A model generated the notes under the pieces. It made no database searches. It was not told where the DNA came from and saw nothing but the letters and a program-made list of their open reading frames with translations. Of a stretch of 64,000 nucleotides of DNA, positions 11,890 to 24,096 are shown piece after piece; position 1 is the stretch's first letter, and each line of letters opens with the position of its first letter. Made by a program: the position numbers and the translations under genes. Source of the DNA: Hippophae tibetana (Eukaryota; Streptophyta; Magnoliopsida; Rosales; Elaeagnaceae); assembly GCA_037013495.1 (NCBI GenBank), contig CM072807.1:5067001-5131000 (forward strand). Reading direction: 5' to 3'.

Positions 11890-14286
11890 TACTTGTACAA
11901 ACATATTTTTTATTTTTTTATTTTTATACGTGATTATAAATAATAAATTTTGTTATGAATACATCAATTTAAAATTTAATTATTATGTATATCGTGTTTT
12001 TTATATGATAATAATTCATAAATAAATTATAATATCAATTTAACTTTATTCGATCCAAAAAAATCAGATATATTCAATTTCAGATCTATTTAAATTGATT
12101 ATATCATCGGATTAGATTCAAATTAAAATTTTACAAATTTGATTTAGATAAAATAAAATTCAAATCAACAAAAAACAAATAGTTACAATCAACTCTTTAC
12201 CACTAATTTAATGGTCTAATTAAATAATTTTTAATGTAAATGTCAACATTTTTATTTAATGATAACAAATATAAAAATTAGATATAAAAATCTCATTTTT
12301 ATGATTAAAATTCATTATAAATTATAAATTTGTTATTTTTTTTTAATTTTATAAAAAATATTAATAATTATGGAAAATAAATAACACCATATTATATTAT
12401 TGTACATAACAAAGCAACGTGCTATATAGATTTTTTATAGCATGGTGTTATTTAAAACAAAATCCAAAATACAAATTAACAATTTATTCAGTTCTTAAAA
12501 ACGATCTAGCAGCACCTAATTAATTAATGAAATGGCCTCCTTTTATTTTTTTTAAATTGTTTATTAACAATAATTAAGGATTACATATAGTTTTATTCAT
12601 ATACGGATCCAAAATATTTTAACTGGAGGGTTAATTTATATATATAGTAACTCATCATATTCAAATATTCATTGGTATAATTTAGTGACTTTAGTCTAAT
12701 GACTGCTTTTAAAATTTAAGGGTAAGTTATAGGTTTAAATCCCATATAACTTATTTTAAGTTGTTTGTTAAAAATAATAATGATCATAAATTGTATATTT
12801 AAAACAAAATATTTTTATTGGGAACAAATACTTATAATATTATGTGATATTTGTTGTGGAGAAGAAAAAAGAAAAGAAACAAACAAATTGCGTTTACTAG
12901 GGAAAAAAACAACATGCCTTCTTGATGGTATTACCTCTTAAATAAAAATGTACCTACGTTTTTATAGTTATGTCAATTACTATATTTCAATTTGTTTATT
13001 TTTTTAATCATTTAATCATTTTGTTACAAAAAAGTGATAATAAAATAACAAATAATCAAATTTTAAAATTTTATTTTATTTTTATCAAAATTATAGTATT
13101 ATTGTCTATTATTAAATACAATCTATAAAAATAATATCTTAATAATAGTTAAAAAAATGAAAAAAAAAATATTTCTCTTTATGTTATCATTTTTTTAAAC
13201 AAAATAACTAAACTTTTATAAAAATAATAAAATGAATGAATGGTAATTTTTTTTACAAGAGATTAATATTCCATGCATGTTAATTTAGAACTTGTAATAT
13301 CATTCCTACTTCTTAATACAATTATAATATTTTTTTATAAATGGGAATGAATATATTTATTACAAAAAAAATAGTATGCATTTTAAGGAACTTATGCTTG
13401 ATTTTTCTTTAAGTTTTGTAAAATATTGGGTTCTCGTTGGACCGTAATATATTCTTGCTTCGTCATTGATTTTATTGTATATTTTATAAATTTAAATACG
13501 AAAAATAACATGAAATTTTTTGTCATATTGTGTGATCGGTGCAAAACTATAAATGTATAATATCGTCCTTCGGATTTGGTAACATATTTTGACAAATATT
13601 AAAATTATACTAATCTTAATTTTATCTCCAGAAGTCATGAAATTTGTTATAATTAGAATTTAAAATAAAATTAATTTTAAAAAAATAAAGATGTTTAAAG
13701 ATCAAATTAATGAGAAGAAAATTTCTAAAAAATCGATTTCATCTAATCCTTCGGTATCCTTTACTCATTTAACTAAAAGAATTTAATTCTTTTGTTTGTT
13801 AACAATCTCTAAAAAATATCTAAAAGCCTCTTTAGATAATAAATTAGAAACATTCTTATTCATCAATTTACACAAAAAAAACATTAAGATTAATAATTTT
13901 AATACTACACAGTTTCACACAAATTTTTCTATCTTTATATTTAATTATGTCGAAATATTCAAAATCTATCATATAATTTACTCTTTCGATATTAAATCAC
14001 AAAACTAAAATTATCTAATTAATGTCAAATAATTAGAAGTATTAAATTTAAAAATATAAAAAAAATTAAATTAATATAAAAAATCAATCATATTTTAAAA
14101 TTATATTATATTTTTTTACTTGAATAAAGATAAATTAATTTATACTAAAAATTAAATTAAATATAAACGAATAAGAGAAATTAAATCACAAAAAAATTCT
14201 GATTTCGTGTGTACTCCCGCATCTCCTTTTACTTCTTCCTTCTTTTTCTGTTCCTTTCTGCCCAGTCCTCCCACATTGCTCTCTAA

Positions 14287-14331
<45 letters not shown>

Positions 14332-14600
14332 GCCACTTCATTAGATTCACCCGCAATTTTTTTTTCTCTGCCGCAACTTTCTAATTTATATATATATATA
14401 TATATATAATTTATGATAGATATATTTTTAAATCTGTAATAAAATTTAAATAATAATAATAAAATTTAAATTAAATAAAATTAGACTAAATCTAAAATTA
14501 AAAAGTAATAAATTATATTAAATTATGCGAGTTATCGTTATGATAAAAGATTTCAACTATATAACGTTTGTAAAATTTAACTTTAAAGTCTGATCATATT
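11890..14600. other. AT-rich intergenic DNA with TA microsatellites
   Basis: No gene seen. A TA run of about 37 bp lies at 14291-14327 and a shorter one near 14388-14408. A GGTTTAAATCCC word near 12733 resembles a degenerate tRNA B box, but no full SINE could be outlined. Confidence 0.55.
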
Positions 14601-14610
14601 ATACAAAATA

Positions 14611-15030
14611 TATTAAGAAATCATATTTTTGTATTAAATTGGATAATATATCTTTTTTTTATAATTATACTAGTTATTTAATATAATAGGTTAAAATTAA
14701 ATAATCAAATTTTAATAAGCATTGTTCAAATTAATATGAATGGAGTAAATACTAATATTTTAATTTAATTAGTGAATTATGAGAATTTTAATGGAGCAAT
14801 ATAAAAAGACTCTTTTGGTTATAGTTGTAATACAGTAAATCATAAAATAATATCTCTTCTCCCTATCTAAAAGAGATACAACGATCCTATTAAGAAATTA
14901 AGGCGGTTTGGTTGAGTAAGATTACAAATCATCCCACGTTTGTGTTCATTCATTCGTGATATATTGTCATAATATTTTACTCGAATCAATAAATCCTTAA
15001 TAATATAACATGATGTAAATCCTAAATTTT
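14611..15030 (+). repeat. 5' LTR of the plus-strand copia element
   Basis: Matches 20313-20773 in order through shared blocks such as ATATATCTTTTT, TTTGTGTTCAT and AACATGATGTAAATC. A TGGTAT at 15032-15037 just after it may be the remnant of the initiator-Met tRNA primer site. It lacks about 30-40 bp present in the right copy near 20690-20730. Confidence 0.8.
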
Positions 15031-15898
15031 TTGGTATTCTATATTATAAGATGTTTGTATTTGGAATAAATTCATGGCTTTCGGTATGATTTAATTCCAT
15101 CAAATGATATTATAGTAATCATCATCATTAAATTAGTAGAATTTATGAATATTCTTTTTGTATGGTGTCTCAATAGATCATTTTTGTTTTATTGAATTTC
15201 CTTGAATTTTCAAATTTTAAGATTTTTTTTAATTTAGGATTAAAACATGTTTTTTAAATTTTTATATTTCGTCAATTAATTTATTATTTATATAATATTG
15301 TTTAGAATCTAAATCCTCAATCTTATTTGATATATCATAATTTTTATATTATTAATTTTTTAAAAGTGATTTGATTATCTATAAAGTAGAATTTTTGATT
15401 CCTTGTTCATATAAAAATAATAATAATAATTAGTTTAATATTTTCAAGTAAATAAATTAAAATAATATGTTATCAAAATAACCTCTGGTTTGAAGATTAA
15501 TTTAATTAAAAATACATAGATGTTTTCTGCGAAAGTATTTATGTAAACCATGCTCGTTCCAAAGAAATACATAGTTTAACCAAATAACAATACACATACG
15601 ATGATAAATGCACGGTGATCATAAAGAAATTTATTTTTTATTTTTATGTGAATATCAGTTGGTCCAAAGAAAATATGTTGTTGACATAACTAATTGTTAC
15701 TATTTAATCATTGCAACAAGATCACCACTTATAGTTAGTTTCTTTATCCAAAGACTAAGAATTAATGTTTTGCTAGGTATCTTAATATGGATCCCTAATT
15801 TAGATTATTTATTCATCTTTTGATTTATTTCTATGACATGCTTGTTATATGTGAGTATGCTTATTTATTTTGTTCTTTATACATTTTTTGTTGCTATT

Positions 15899-16700
15899 GT
15901 TATGAAACTTTCTAACCAAGTCTCTAATATCCTAATGTTGAGTGGGATAAACTTCAAAATTTTGAAAGAAACAATGAAGATTGTCTTTGGATGTATGGAT
16001 TTGGATCTTGTAATTTGATCAGATCGACCCATTGTTATTACGAAAAACCCCAATGAGGTTAAAATTACAAAGTGACATCAGTTTAATGAAACATGAATGA
16101 TAATCATAAAATACTCCATTTTGGAAGCATTTCGAGTCTCTATTACTGAAAGCAAGAGCGCCAAGAAGTTTCTAGAAGAAATTGAACAATATTTTGCCAA
16201 GAACGAAAAATCGAAGACAAATAACCTTTTGGATAAACTTGTCACAATGAAGTATAAAGGTAAAGGGAACATAAATGAGTATATCATGGAGATTTCTCAT
16301 TACGTATCAAAACTCAAATCACTTAAGTTGGAGCTGTCTGAGAACTTACTTGTGTACTTAATTTTGATATTTTTTTCTGTACACTTTGGGCAATTCAAAG
16401 CGAGTTATAATACTTAGAAAGAAAAACGGTCATTCAATAACCTTATATCTCACTCTGTGCAAGAAGAAAAGAGATAATAGCAGGATAAGAATGAAAATAC
16501 TCACTTAACCTCAACCTCTTAGAACAAGAAAAGAAAGAAAACTATGGTTGCTTCAGAAAGTTCTTCTCAATAGAAGAAACTAAAGAAACAAGATGGGGAG
16601 TTTTCCTACTATTTCTGTAAGAAGCTGAGACACATGAAGAAATAGTGTTTCAAGTACGCCGCCTAGCATGTAAAGAAAGGTATACTTTTAGCTTTAGTTT
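15899..16700 (+). pseudogene. copia gag relic
   Basis: Reading across stops gives a typical copia Gag. It begins with a segment ending MKIVFGCMDLDL, then an open stretch at 16097-16417 with the family words KKFLEEIEQYFAKNEKSK and MKYKGKGNINEYIM. A Lys-rich tail follows, then a CCHC-knuckle-like relic near 16610-16660 (YFCKKLRHMKK-type). Stops at about 16018 and 16416, plus later ones, break the frame. Confidence 0.85.
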
Positions 16701-17119
16701 GTTTAATTTAACTTCTAAACCTAACGATACTGGGTGAGTAAATTATGGTGCTATTACTCATATAAGTATCTCTATGTGGGGTTGCTTGTGAAGATAACTA
16801 CTAAATAATGTTGAAATATTTATCTTTGTGGGCAACAAAATGGTAGAGACTATAGGAACTTTCAGATTACAATTGATAACTAGATTTTATGTGGATTTGT
16901 TTGAGACATTTGTTGTAGTATCTTATGGATGGAATTTAATTTTTGTTTCTTGTTTGGATAAATTAAGATTTTCTTGTTCTTTTGGAAATAATAAAGTTAG
17001 TCTCTATCAAAATTCAAATTTTATTGATTCCAATTCTTTAATTGATAATATGTATATGTTTAATGTTGTTAGTTCCTATAACGAAATACAAAAAATAAGT
17101 CCCTATATACAAATAAAAA

Positions 17120-18005
17120 ATTAAGTAAGAATTCTAACACCTTATGGCATAAGCATTTATGTCATATCTCTAAGTAGAAAATATAGGGACTTGTGTCAAA
17201 TGGAATTTTTGAACCCTTAGATTTAACGGACTTTCAATTTTGTGTTCTCAAGGGTAATTGAACAAACGTGACAAAATTAAATATCAAAAGAGTTACATAC
17301 ATCTTAGAATTTATACATAATGATATATGTGATCTATTTCCTATGGCTTCATAGAATGGACAATAGTTCTTCGTCACATTCATAGACGATTACTCTAGAT
17401 ATAGCTATCTATATTTGATACATGAGAAGTTGCAATCCCTTGACGTTTTGAAGTCTTTCAAAGTTGAAAATGAATTTCAAGTTAAAAAGAAATTTAAAGT
17501 TATCAAATTGGATCGTGGTGTAAATACTATGAGAAGTATGGCGAATCAAGAGAACAACATCCAAGACCCTTCGTAATTCCTTAATGAGTATGGAATTGTT
17601 CCTCAATACACCATGCCATGCAAACCTAGCATGAATGGTATTGTAGAGCGATGAAACCAAACTCTTAAGGATATGGTAAGAAGTATGATTAATCAATCCT
17701 CCTTACCATAGTCACTTTGGGGAAAAGCTTTTGAGACCGAAGTGTACATCCTTAATAGGGTACCAAGCAAAGTAGTTGCCAAAATCCCTTATAAACTTTG
17801 GACATACAAGAAGCCAAGCATTAGGAAGTTATACATTTGGGGTTGTCCAATTGAGACATGCCCTTATAGGCCACATGAAAGAAAACTGGACTTAAGGGAG
17901 ATTAGCTATTATTTCATTAGTTATGTTGAATGCTCTCAAGATTACAAGTTTTACAATCCCATAACAAGATCTTTTTTTGAAACTAGAAATGTGATATTTT
18001 TTTAG
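17120..18005 (+). pseudogene. copia integrase relic
   Basis: Reading frames across this stretch give an integrase core: FIDDYSRYSYLYLIHEK, then a degraded DRG (from the DxG motif), then MNGIVER with the catalytic Glu region, then LNRVPSKVV and PYKLWTYKKPS, which are hallmarks of copia integrase C-terminal halves. In-frame stops occur near 17352, 17577, 17654 and 17709. The open piece 17742-18005 is the longest intact part. Confidence 0.85.
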
Positions 18006-18454
18006 AATATTGAGTTTGGATGGGGGAAGAACATTTAACGAATGTTGTCTTTAAAGAAGAATCTATTATTGATTATCAGGTCTCTATACCGATTGCTATT
18101 CAAGACACAATTCCAACACTAGATAATAATATTCAGGTTCTTATTTATGACATTATTATAGACCAAGATAACAAGGAGAATCTTCTTCAAGCACCACCTA
18201 TAGAACAAAATCGACAACCTCAATAAGTGCCACTAAAGAGATCCATTAGAGATAAGAGAAGTGAGATTTCAGATGGTTATATTGTCTTTCTCCAAAAACA
18301 TAAGGATAACGTTGGTTTAACAGATGATGATCTAATCAACTTCTATCAAGCCATATGTAGTTATAATTCCCAAAAGAAGATTGATGCCATGAAGGATGGG
18401 ATTAAGTCTCTTATCAACTTGCCCAAAGGTGTAAAAACCATTGGTTGTAAATAG

Positions 18455-19330
18455 TTATTTAAAACCAAGAGGGATTCGAAGGGTAATGTCGAGAAATATA
18501 AGACACATCTAGTCACTAAAGGATTTACTCAAAAGTTAGGCATAGACTACAAAGAGATTTTCTCTTCAGTATCTTCGAAAGGCTCTTTTAGAACTATAAC
18601 AACATTGAAGGATCATTTTGATCTAGAGCTACATCAGATAGATGTCAAGACTACGTTTCTCAGTGGAGACATTGACAAAATAGTTTATATAGGATGGCCA
18701 TAAAAATTTGTATCAAGACATCCAAAGTCTATGGTTTGCAAATTGAAGAAATCCATATCTGATCTCAAACAGCTTTCGTCAATGGTATCACAAGTTCTAT
18801 CAAGTCATCACCTCATATGGTTTTGAAGGGAATGTCATTGATGACTGTGAATATCACAAGTTCAATGGAGTAAATTTTTTTTTTTGATATTATATGTCTA
18901 TGGCATTATGCTCGTTAGTAGCGATATAGGCTTATTACACGAAAGTAAGAAAAGAAACTCGAGATGAAAGATTTTGGTGACACCTCTTTTGTATTAGGCA
19001 TTTAAATACTAAGATATCGTTCTCGAGTCCTTAGGATGTCACAATAGAGTTATATCAATAAAATTCTGAGTAGATTCAGCATGAAAGATAGTAATCCATT
19101 AGATACGCTTGTGGTTAAAAGAGACAAATTTAGTCTCAAATAATGCTCCAATATTGAAAGGAAAGAGATGTAGAAGATTCCTTATGCTTAAATAGTAGGG
19201 AGTTTGATATATGCTCAAACTTGTACCCATCCCGATATAGCATTGATAATGGGAGTTTTTGGTAGATATTTGAGTGATCTAGGTATGTAGCACTGAAAGG
19301 CAGCCAAAAGCGTGATGTGTTATATGAGAA
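18455..19330 (+). pseudogene. copia reverse transcriptase relic
   Basis: Reading across breaks gives family words such as THLVTKGFTQKLGIDYKE and HQIDVKTTFLSGDI, which contain the first catalytic Asp region of copia RT. CKLKKSISDLKQ follows before the frame shifts. The YVDD box region near 18880-18930 is only faintly visible. Multiple stops and frameshifts are present. Confidence 0.8.
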
Positions 19331-19860
19331 GAACAAAAAATTACATGTTCACTTATCAAAGATCATACAGTTTAGAAGTCATCGGGTTCTTTGACTCCGA
19401 TTTTGCAGGATGCCAAGATAATAGGCGCTCTACATCAAACTATATCTTTATATTGGTTGGAGTAGTTATCTCATGGAAGTATACTAAACATACTCTTATA
19501 GCTTCATCAACCATGGATACATAGTTTATTGCTTATTATGAGGCATGCAACCACATGATATATTTATGAAACTTTATCATTGGATTACGTTGATAGATGA
19601 CATTGATAGGCCATTGAAGATTTACTATGATAATAACTCGTTGTGTTTTACTCCAACAACAATAGAAGCTTAATGAAGTTCAAGTTTATCAACATCAAGT
19701 TTCTAGTTGTTAAAGAGAGAGTTCAAGATAGATAAATTTCCATAGAACATATAGGAATAGATTCTATACTAGCATACCCATTAACCAAGGGTTTAATACC
19801 TATGGCCTTTGAGCACATTGCTTATATGAGTGGTATTTATAATAATATATTGGTTTAGTA
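19310..19860 (+). pseudogene. copia RNase H relic
   Basis: The open stretch 19312-19524 carries VIGFFDSDFAGCQDNRRSTS, the copia RNase H signature around the first catalytic Asp. After a stop the region continues with YYDNNS and ends with EHIGIDSILAYPLTKG, the usual ADIFTKGL-like tail of copia Pol. Confidence 0.85.
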
Positions 19861-20312
19861 GGGAGTCACTTTTTAAGTTTTATGTGTTTTACTGTAGTCA
19901 TTTGATTGTTTGGTTTTCTGCATAATAAAGTTTATGGTTTATGATTCTATTTCTGAGCTTACTTATATTTTCTACGTACAATGTACACATTGCATAAGGA
20001 TTTGGATTGAACTCACTAAAGATTGAAGAAGAGCCAGTTGAAAATAGGCATTTCTGAAACCACATTGCATATAATTTCCATGATATTCATTCATATTTGA
20101 TCTATCTCATTACGTATATTACTATGGTAATCATCGTGGTTTAGTCACTATTATATTGTGATAAAAGTCGCGATGATTCCGCTACTAATATATGAGATGG
20201 ACGAGACTATTTAAAGAGAAATTTAAGGATAGATAGTATACAAATGAGCGTCGAAAGAATTATTGTGACATAATTGATTCAAGAATAATATGTTATCCAA
20301 GTAGTAGATTAT

Positions 20313-20773
20313 TAGAAAATCATATTTCTTACACTAAATTAAGCAATATATCTTTTTATTCATTAATTATATTAGCTATTTAATATGATGGACAAAAATT
20401 AAGTAATCAAATTTTAGTAAACTCTTTAACTTGCATAAATTAATACGGACTAATTGAGTATATATTGATTTTTTGCTTTAATTAAGAGATTATGAGATCC
20501 TTAATTGAGCAATATATAAATACCTTTTTGGTTTCCCAATACATCAAATCAAAAAATATTTTTTCTTCTCCCCATTTGGAAGAGAGACCACGATCTCATT
20601 AAGAAACTAAGACAATTTGGTTGAAGAAGATCACAAACCACTCCAACGTTTGTGTTCATCCATTTATGATCAATTATCGTAATATTTTTGTAACAGTAGG
20701 CGATCATTCTCAATAGATTTAAGTATCTTAATCGATTTCATAAATTCTTAATAATTTAACATGATGTAAATCT
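20313..20773 (+). repeat. 3' LTR of the plus-strand copia element
   Basis: Direct repeat of 14611-15030 with the same block order. It follows the end of Pol by about 450 bp, and the pair brackets the coding relics as LTRs should. Confidence 0.8.
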
Positions 20774-21187
20774 TAAAATTATTTTAAATTAGTCCTTGAA
20801 TTTTTAATTCTAAACATGTGTTATGATTTTTTCTTTAATCTTAAATTAAAAATAATTTATTTACATAAAATTTTATAATAAAATTATTTAATAATTAAGA
20901 AAACTACACAAAACAAATTATACCTTATTTTACTAAAATATTTCTTATCAATTTTATTCAACTATATTATACCGTATCACCAAATATTATAAAAATTAAT
21001 TTTAATATAATTTTATACAATTTAATCCAACATTATATTTAACATGTTTAAATAATGTATACAAAATAGCCAATAAGTTTATAATTCCACTATATATAGT
21101 TAACTTAGATATACAGGAGATTTGAAAATTAATTATGTATTGACTGTTTAAATAATATAATTATTTAAAAAAAACTCTATACGAAAT

Positions 21188-22448
21188 TAGGAGTGTTCAC
21201 GGTCCAATCTGGTCAAATTTTGAATAAAAAAATTTAACCAAACCGAACCGGATCGGGCCGTTTGGTTATCCAAAATATTGTAACCAAACAGTTTGATCAT
21301 GTTTAGTTAACGATTTTAAACGGTTTAATATGATACAGTCAAATGTGATGCTAATCAAATCATACATAAATAGATATTAGTGTTAAATACATAAATACAT
21401 AACTAAATACATAAGATTTTATCGAAATCCAAAAGCAAAATAAATTAAACATGAAGAAATAAAATCTCAATATCTCATTTATATATATTATCATTATTTA
21501 TAAAAAAATATTTAAAATTAGGATAAATTCAAACCTATGGAGATATATATTAAATTAAGGTTATATTATATTATATATATAAAAGAAACAAACAAACAAC
21601 GGAAAGTATATATATGTATATATATCAAATAGAGAATGTCGTGGATTAAGGAAGGATATTGTGCGAAGAAGAAGCGGTTTAGAGAGAATAGTGAAAACAA
21701 AAAAAGAAAGCAGACGAAGTAAGGGAGAAACATAGTAGAAAACATTAAAAAAACGCAAAATCTGGGAAACAAAGGAAGAAAATGACAATCTCTTCGTTCC
21801 TAAGTGACTTAGCGAAAAGAAAAAAAAGAAAGTAGACGAAGTAAGGGAGAAACAGAGAAGAGAACACAAAAATAAAAAAATAAAAATACATAAATTGGAA
21901 AAGAGAGGAAGAAAATGATAGTCTCTTCGTCCCTAAGTGGCTCAACGAAAAGAAAAAAAAAGAAAGCAGACGAAGTAAAGGAGAAACAAGGAAGATAACA
22001 CAAAAAAAACACATAAACTGGGAAAGAAAGGAAGAAAATGACAATCTCTTCGTATTCCTAAGTAACTCAGTTCATCACATATCTATTTTTCTCAGATGCA
22101 AGACGAGATTGGTTGGCTGATGGAAGTGATGTAAGGATGGCTGACTGTTGCTGGAAACGACGACGACAATGACGATAGTGGCGAATATATTGTTACAATT
22201 TTAGCTTAAGGTTCACACTTTACATAAGAGAGCACAATGATTAATGTAAGAGGGGAAAGGGTTGTTTTTATATATGTTTAATTAATTTTTTTAATTATTT
22301 ATTTAAATCGATTCAATTTGATTGGTTTATAATTTTGTATAATGAATTATTTGAAAATCGATTTTACTTAATACAAATCAAATCAAACCATTTTATTTAT
22401 AAAATTGTTCACTTTAAACCAACTTGATCCCATTTTTTGACACCCCTA
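21188..22448. mobile_element. hAT-like non-autonomous element with internal tandem repeats
   Basis: Left end TAGGAGTGTTCACGGTCC; right end read inward TAGGGGTGTCAAAAAA. The flanking 8-mers tacgaaat (21180-21187) and tacaaaac (22449-22456) agree at 6 of 8 positions, as for an aged hAT target duplication. Subterminal DNA carries opposed AACCGAACCGG and AATCAAACCA-type repeats. The middle holds three tandem units (separate entry). No transposase domain is seen; the minus-strand ORFs are low-complexity Phe/Ser/Leu translations of the repeats. Confidence 0.8.
21700..22075. repeat. Three tandem repeats of about 122-133 bp
   Basis: Units start at the GAAAG(C/T)AGACGAAG word near 21706, 21828 and 21961. 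Each contains GGAAGAAAATGA(C/T)A and (A/G)TCTCTTCGT followed by CCTAAGT. They lie inside the hAT-like element and are purine-rich on the plus strand. Confidence 0.85.
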
Positions 22449-22456
22449 TACAAAAC

Positions 22457-24090
22457 TTTAGCAGTAAATGCATAAAGATAACTTGTAGGAAAAGATTACA
22501 TAACGATTGAACATTCACTACGCACTTACGAATGAATTTAACTCAAAACTCGTAGCACCATAAAAGTTTTCATATGTATCATGAATTGCTTCTGTTTTAT
22601 TAAAAAAAACATTATAGGGGTTATTTTTAAGTGGTATTATTATTATTAGCGCCATTATAATTTATTAATAACATTCATGAAAAAGTTTCAAGTGGTCGGA
22701 ATAAAAAATGAGTTTTTTTTGCCATATTGTTATTACAAAAGGACCATAAAATAACAGAAATCAAATTTTAATAAAATCTTCAATAAAATATTATTATTTA
22801 ACACATAATTAAAATATTATCATTTAAATATGATAAAAATATATATTAAAATTAAAAAAAAGAATAGTACAAAAAGAAAATAATACACTAAAATATTAAG
22901 ATTATTAAGACGAAAATAGTAATTAAAATGACAACTCTAAATCCTATTAATAAAATCATATACAAATCATATGATAAATTTAATTAAAAAAATACTCAAA
23001 ATTGATTTATCCTTATTCAACCCTGTTCTTAAAAGCAAAATACAAAAAAAAAATTATTCTTAAATTACAAAACTAAAATATCTAAATGTCGTACTTTAAA
23101 TAACTATGATGACTATTCACACTATAATACGAATGAAATATAATACACACCAACACCGATAATAGCACTTTTCGGCGATATATTACTCTTTTTTTAATGA
23201 GTTATATTCACGCAGAGTTTACATTAACGAGGTTAAAACATGTGCATACTGCAAACATAGACACGGTCGCAAAACTTTCAATTGATCTTTTGATGTTCCA
23301 CATAAATAACCATAGTATACACACGAAACTCAAGTAGTCCAACCATAACCGAAGATTTATCAGTTAAATCTTTATAATCTCTACAATTTAAACTTAAAGT
23401 AATATAAAAATAGAGAACCGTCCAATTATAGTAGGAATCATCACTAAGTAACTCAATTGGTTAGCCTCTAGATCAAATCTCACAAATCTTATTCTCTTCC
23501 CCACACCAAAGGATGCCTTATCGATTGATCTAAAAAACTGATGTGGGCCAATCAATAACTTTTCACATTCAAAAATCAAATTACACTTATGAAGATGGTC
23601 TAAGGAAGCGTGAACTCAGAGACCCCATTTAGACATACGGCTCATGTAAATTTGGTATAATCAAACAATACTGAGTGTGTATGTGTACAGTACAGTTTTG
23701 AATGTTTGATTGCGCCACAGTGAGTATTAAAAAAATTGAACAGTTCACCTATGTATGAACACATGGATTAAGTGACAATACCTTATTATTCTCCATTATC
23801 TCATATTTGATACTTGAATTATGTTTATCATCAAAGAACATCGTGCAACGACCAGAACATAGATATTTTCACCCCACAGAGAGACATTTCAACCCACAAA
23901 AGACATTTTGCTATCTTGTTGAAAACCCTATAATTATGTTATTAACACTTGCATGATAACTAGTTTAGTCATTTAGAACAGAGATAAATCGATCCTGAGG
24001 GAGAATATTTCTCCAGTTTTAAAATCATAAACCAAGTGACAAACACTCTTCTTTATGGAAGCAGCAATAAGCATTGTAAAATCATAAATA
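22457..24090. other. Intergenic DNA downstream of the CCDC25-like gene
   Basis: AT-rich. The region near 23440-23500 reads like a very degenerate tRNA-derived sequence (a GTAACTCAATTGGTTAG word, then GATCAAATCTC), but the box spacing is short. The 3' UTR of the minus-strand gene should lie next to 24096. No ORF with a recognisable domain. Confidence 0.45.
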
Positions 24091-24096
24091 GTATGC

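Larger units (their letters stand above)
14611..20773 (+). mobile_element. Degraded Ty1/copia LTR retrotransposon, plus strand
   Basis: Two diverged direct repeats flank gag-pol relics in the order gag, integrase, reverse transcriptase, RNase H, the copia order. Every domain carries stops or frameshifts, so the element cannot encode its own movement. The LTRs differ by many substitutions and indels, which points to an old insertion. Boundaries are approximate because the terminal TG and CA and the target duplication are not clear. Confidence 0.88.

Noticed and set aside
21561..22044. Several minus-strand ORFs rich in Phe, Ser and Leu
   Set aside because: Overlapping translations of the purine-rich tandem repeats in the hAT-like element; low complexity and no domain.
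23440..23500. tRNA or SINE-like A and B box words
   Set aside because: Box A-like and B-like words are too close together, no cloverleaf can be drawn, and no 3' tail or target duplication is visible.
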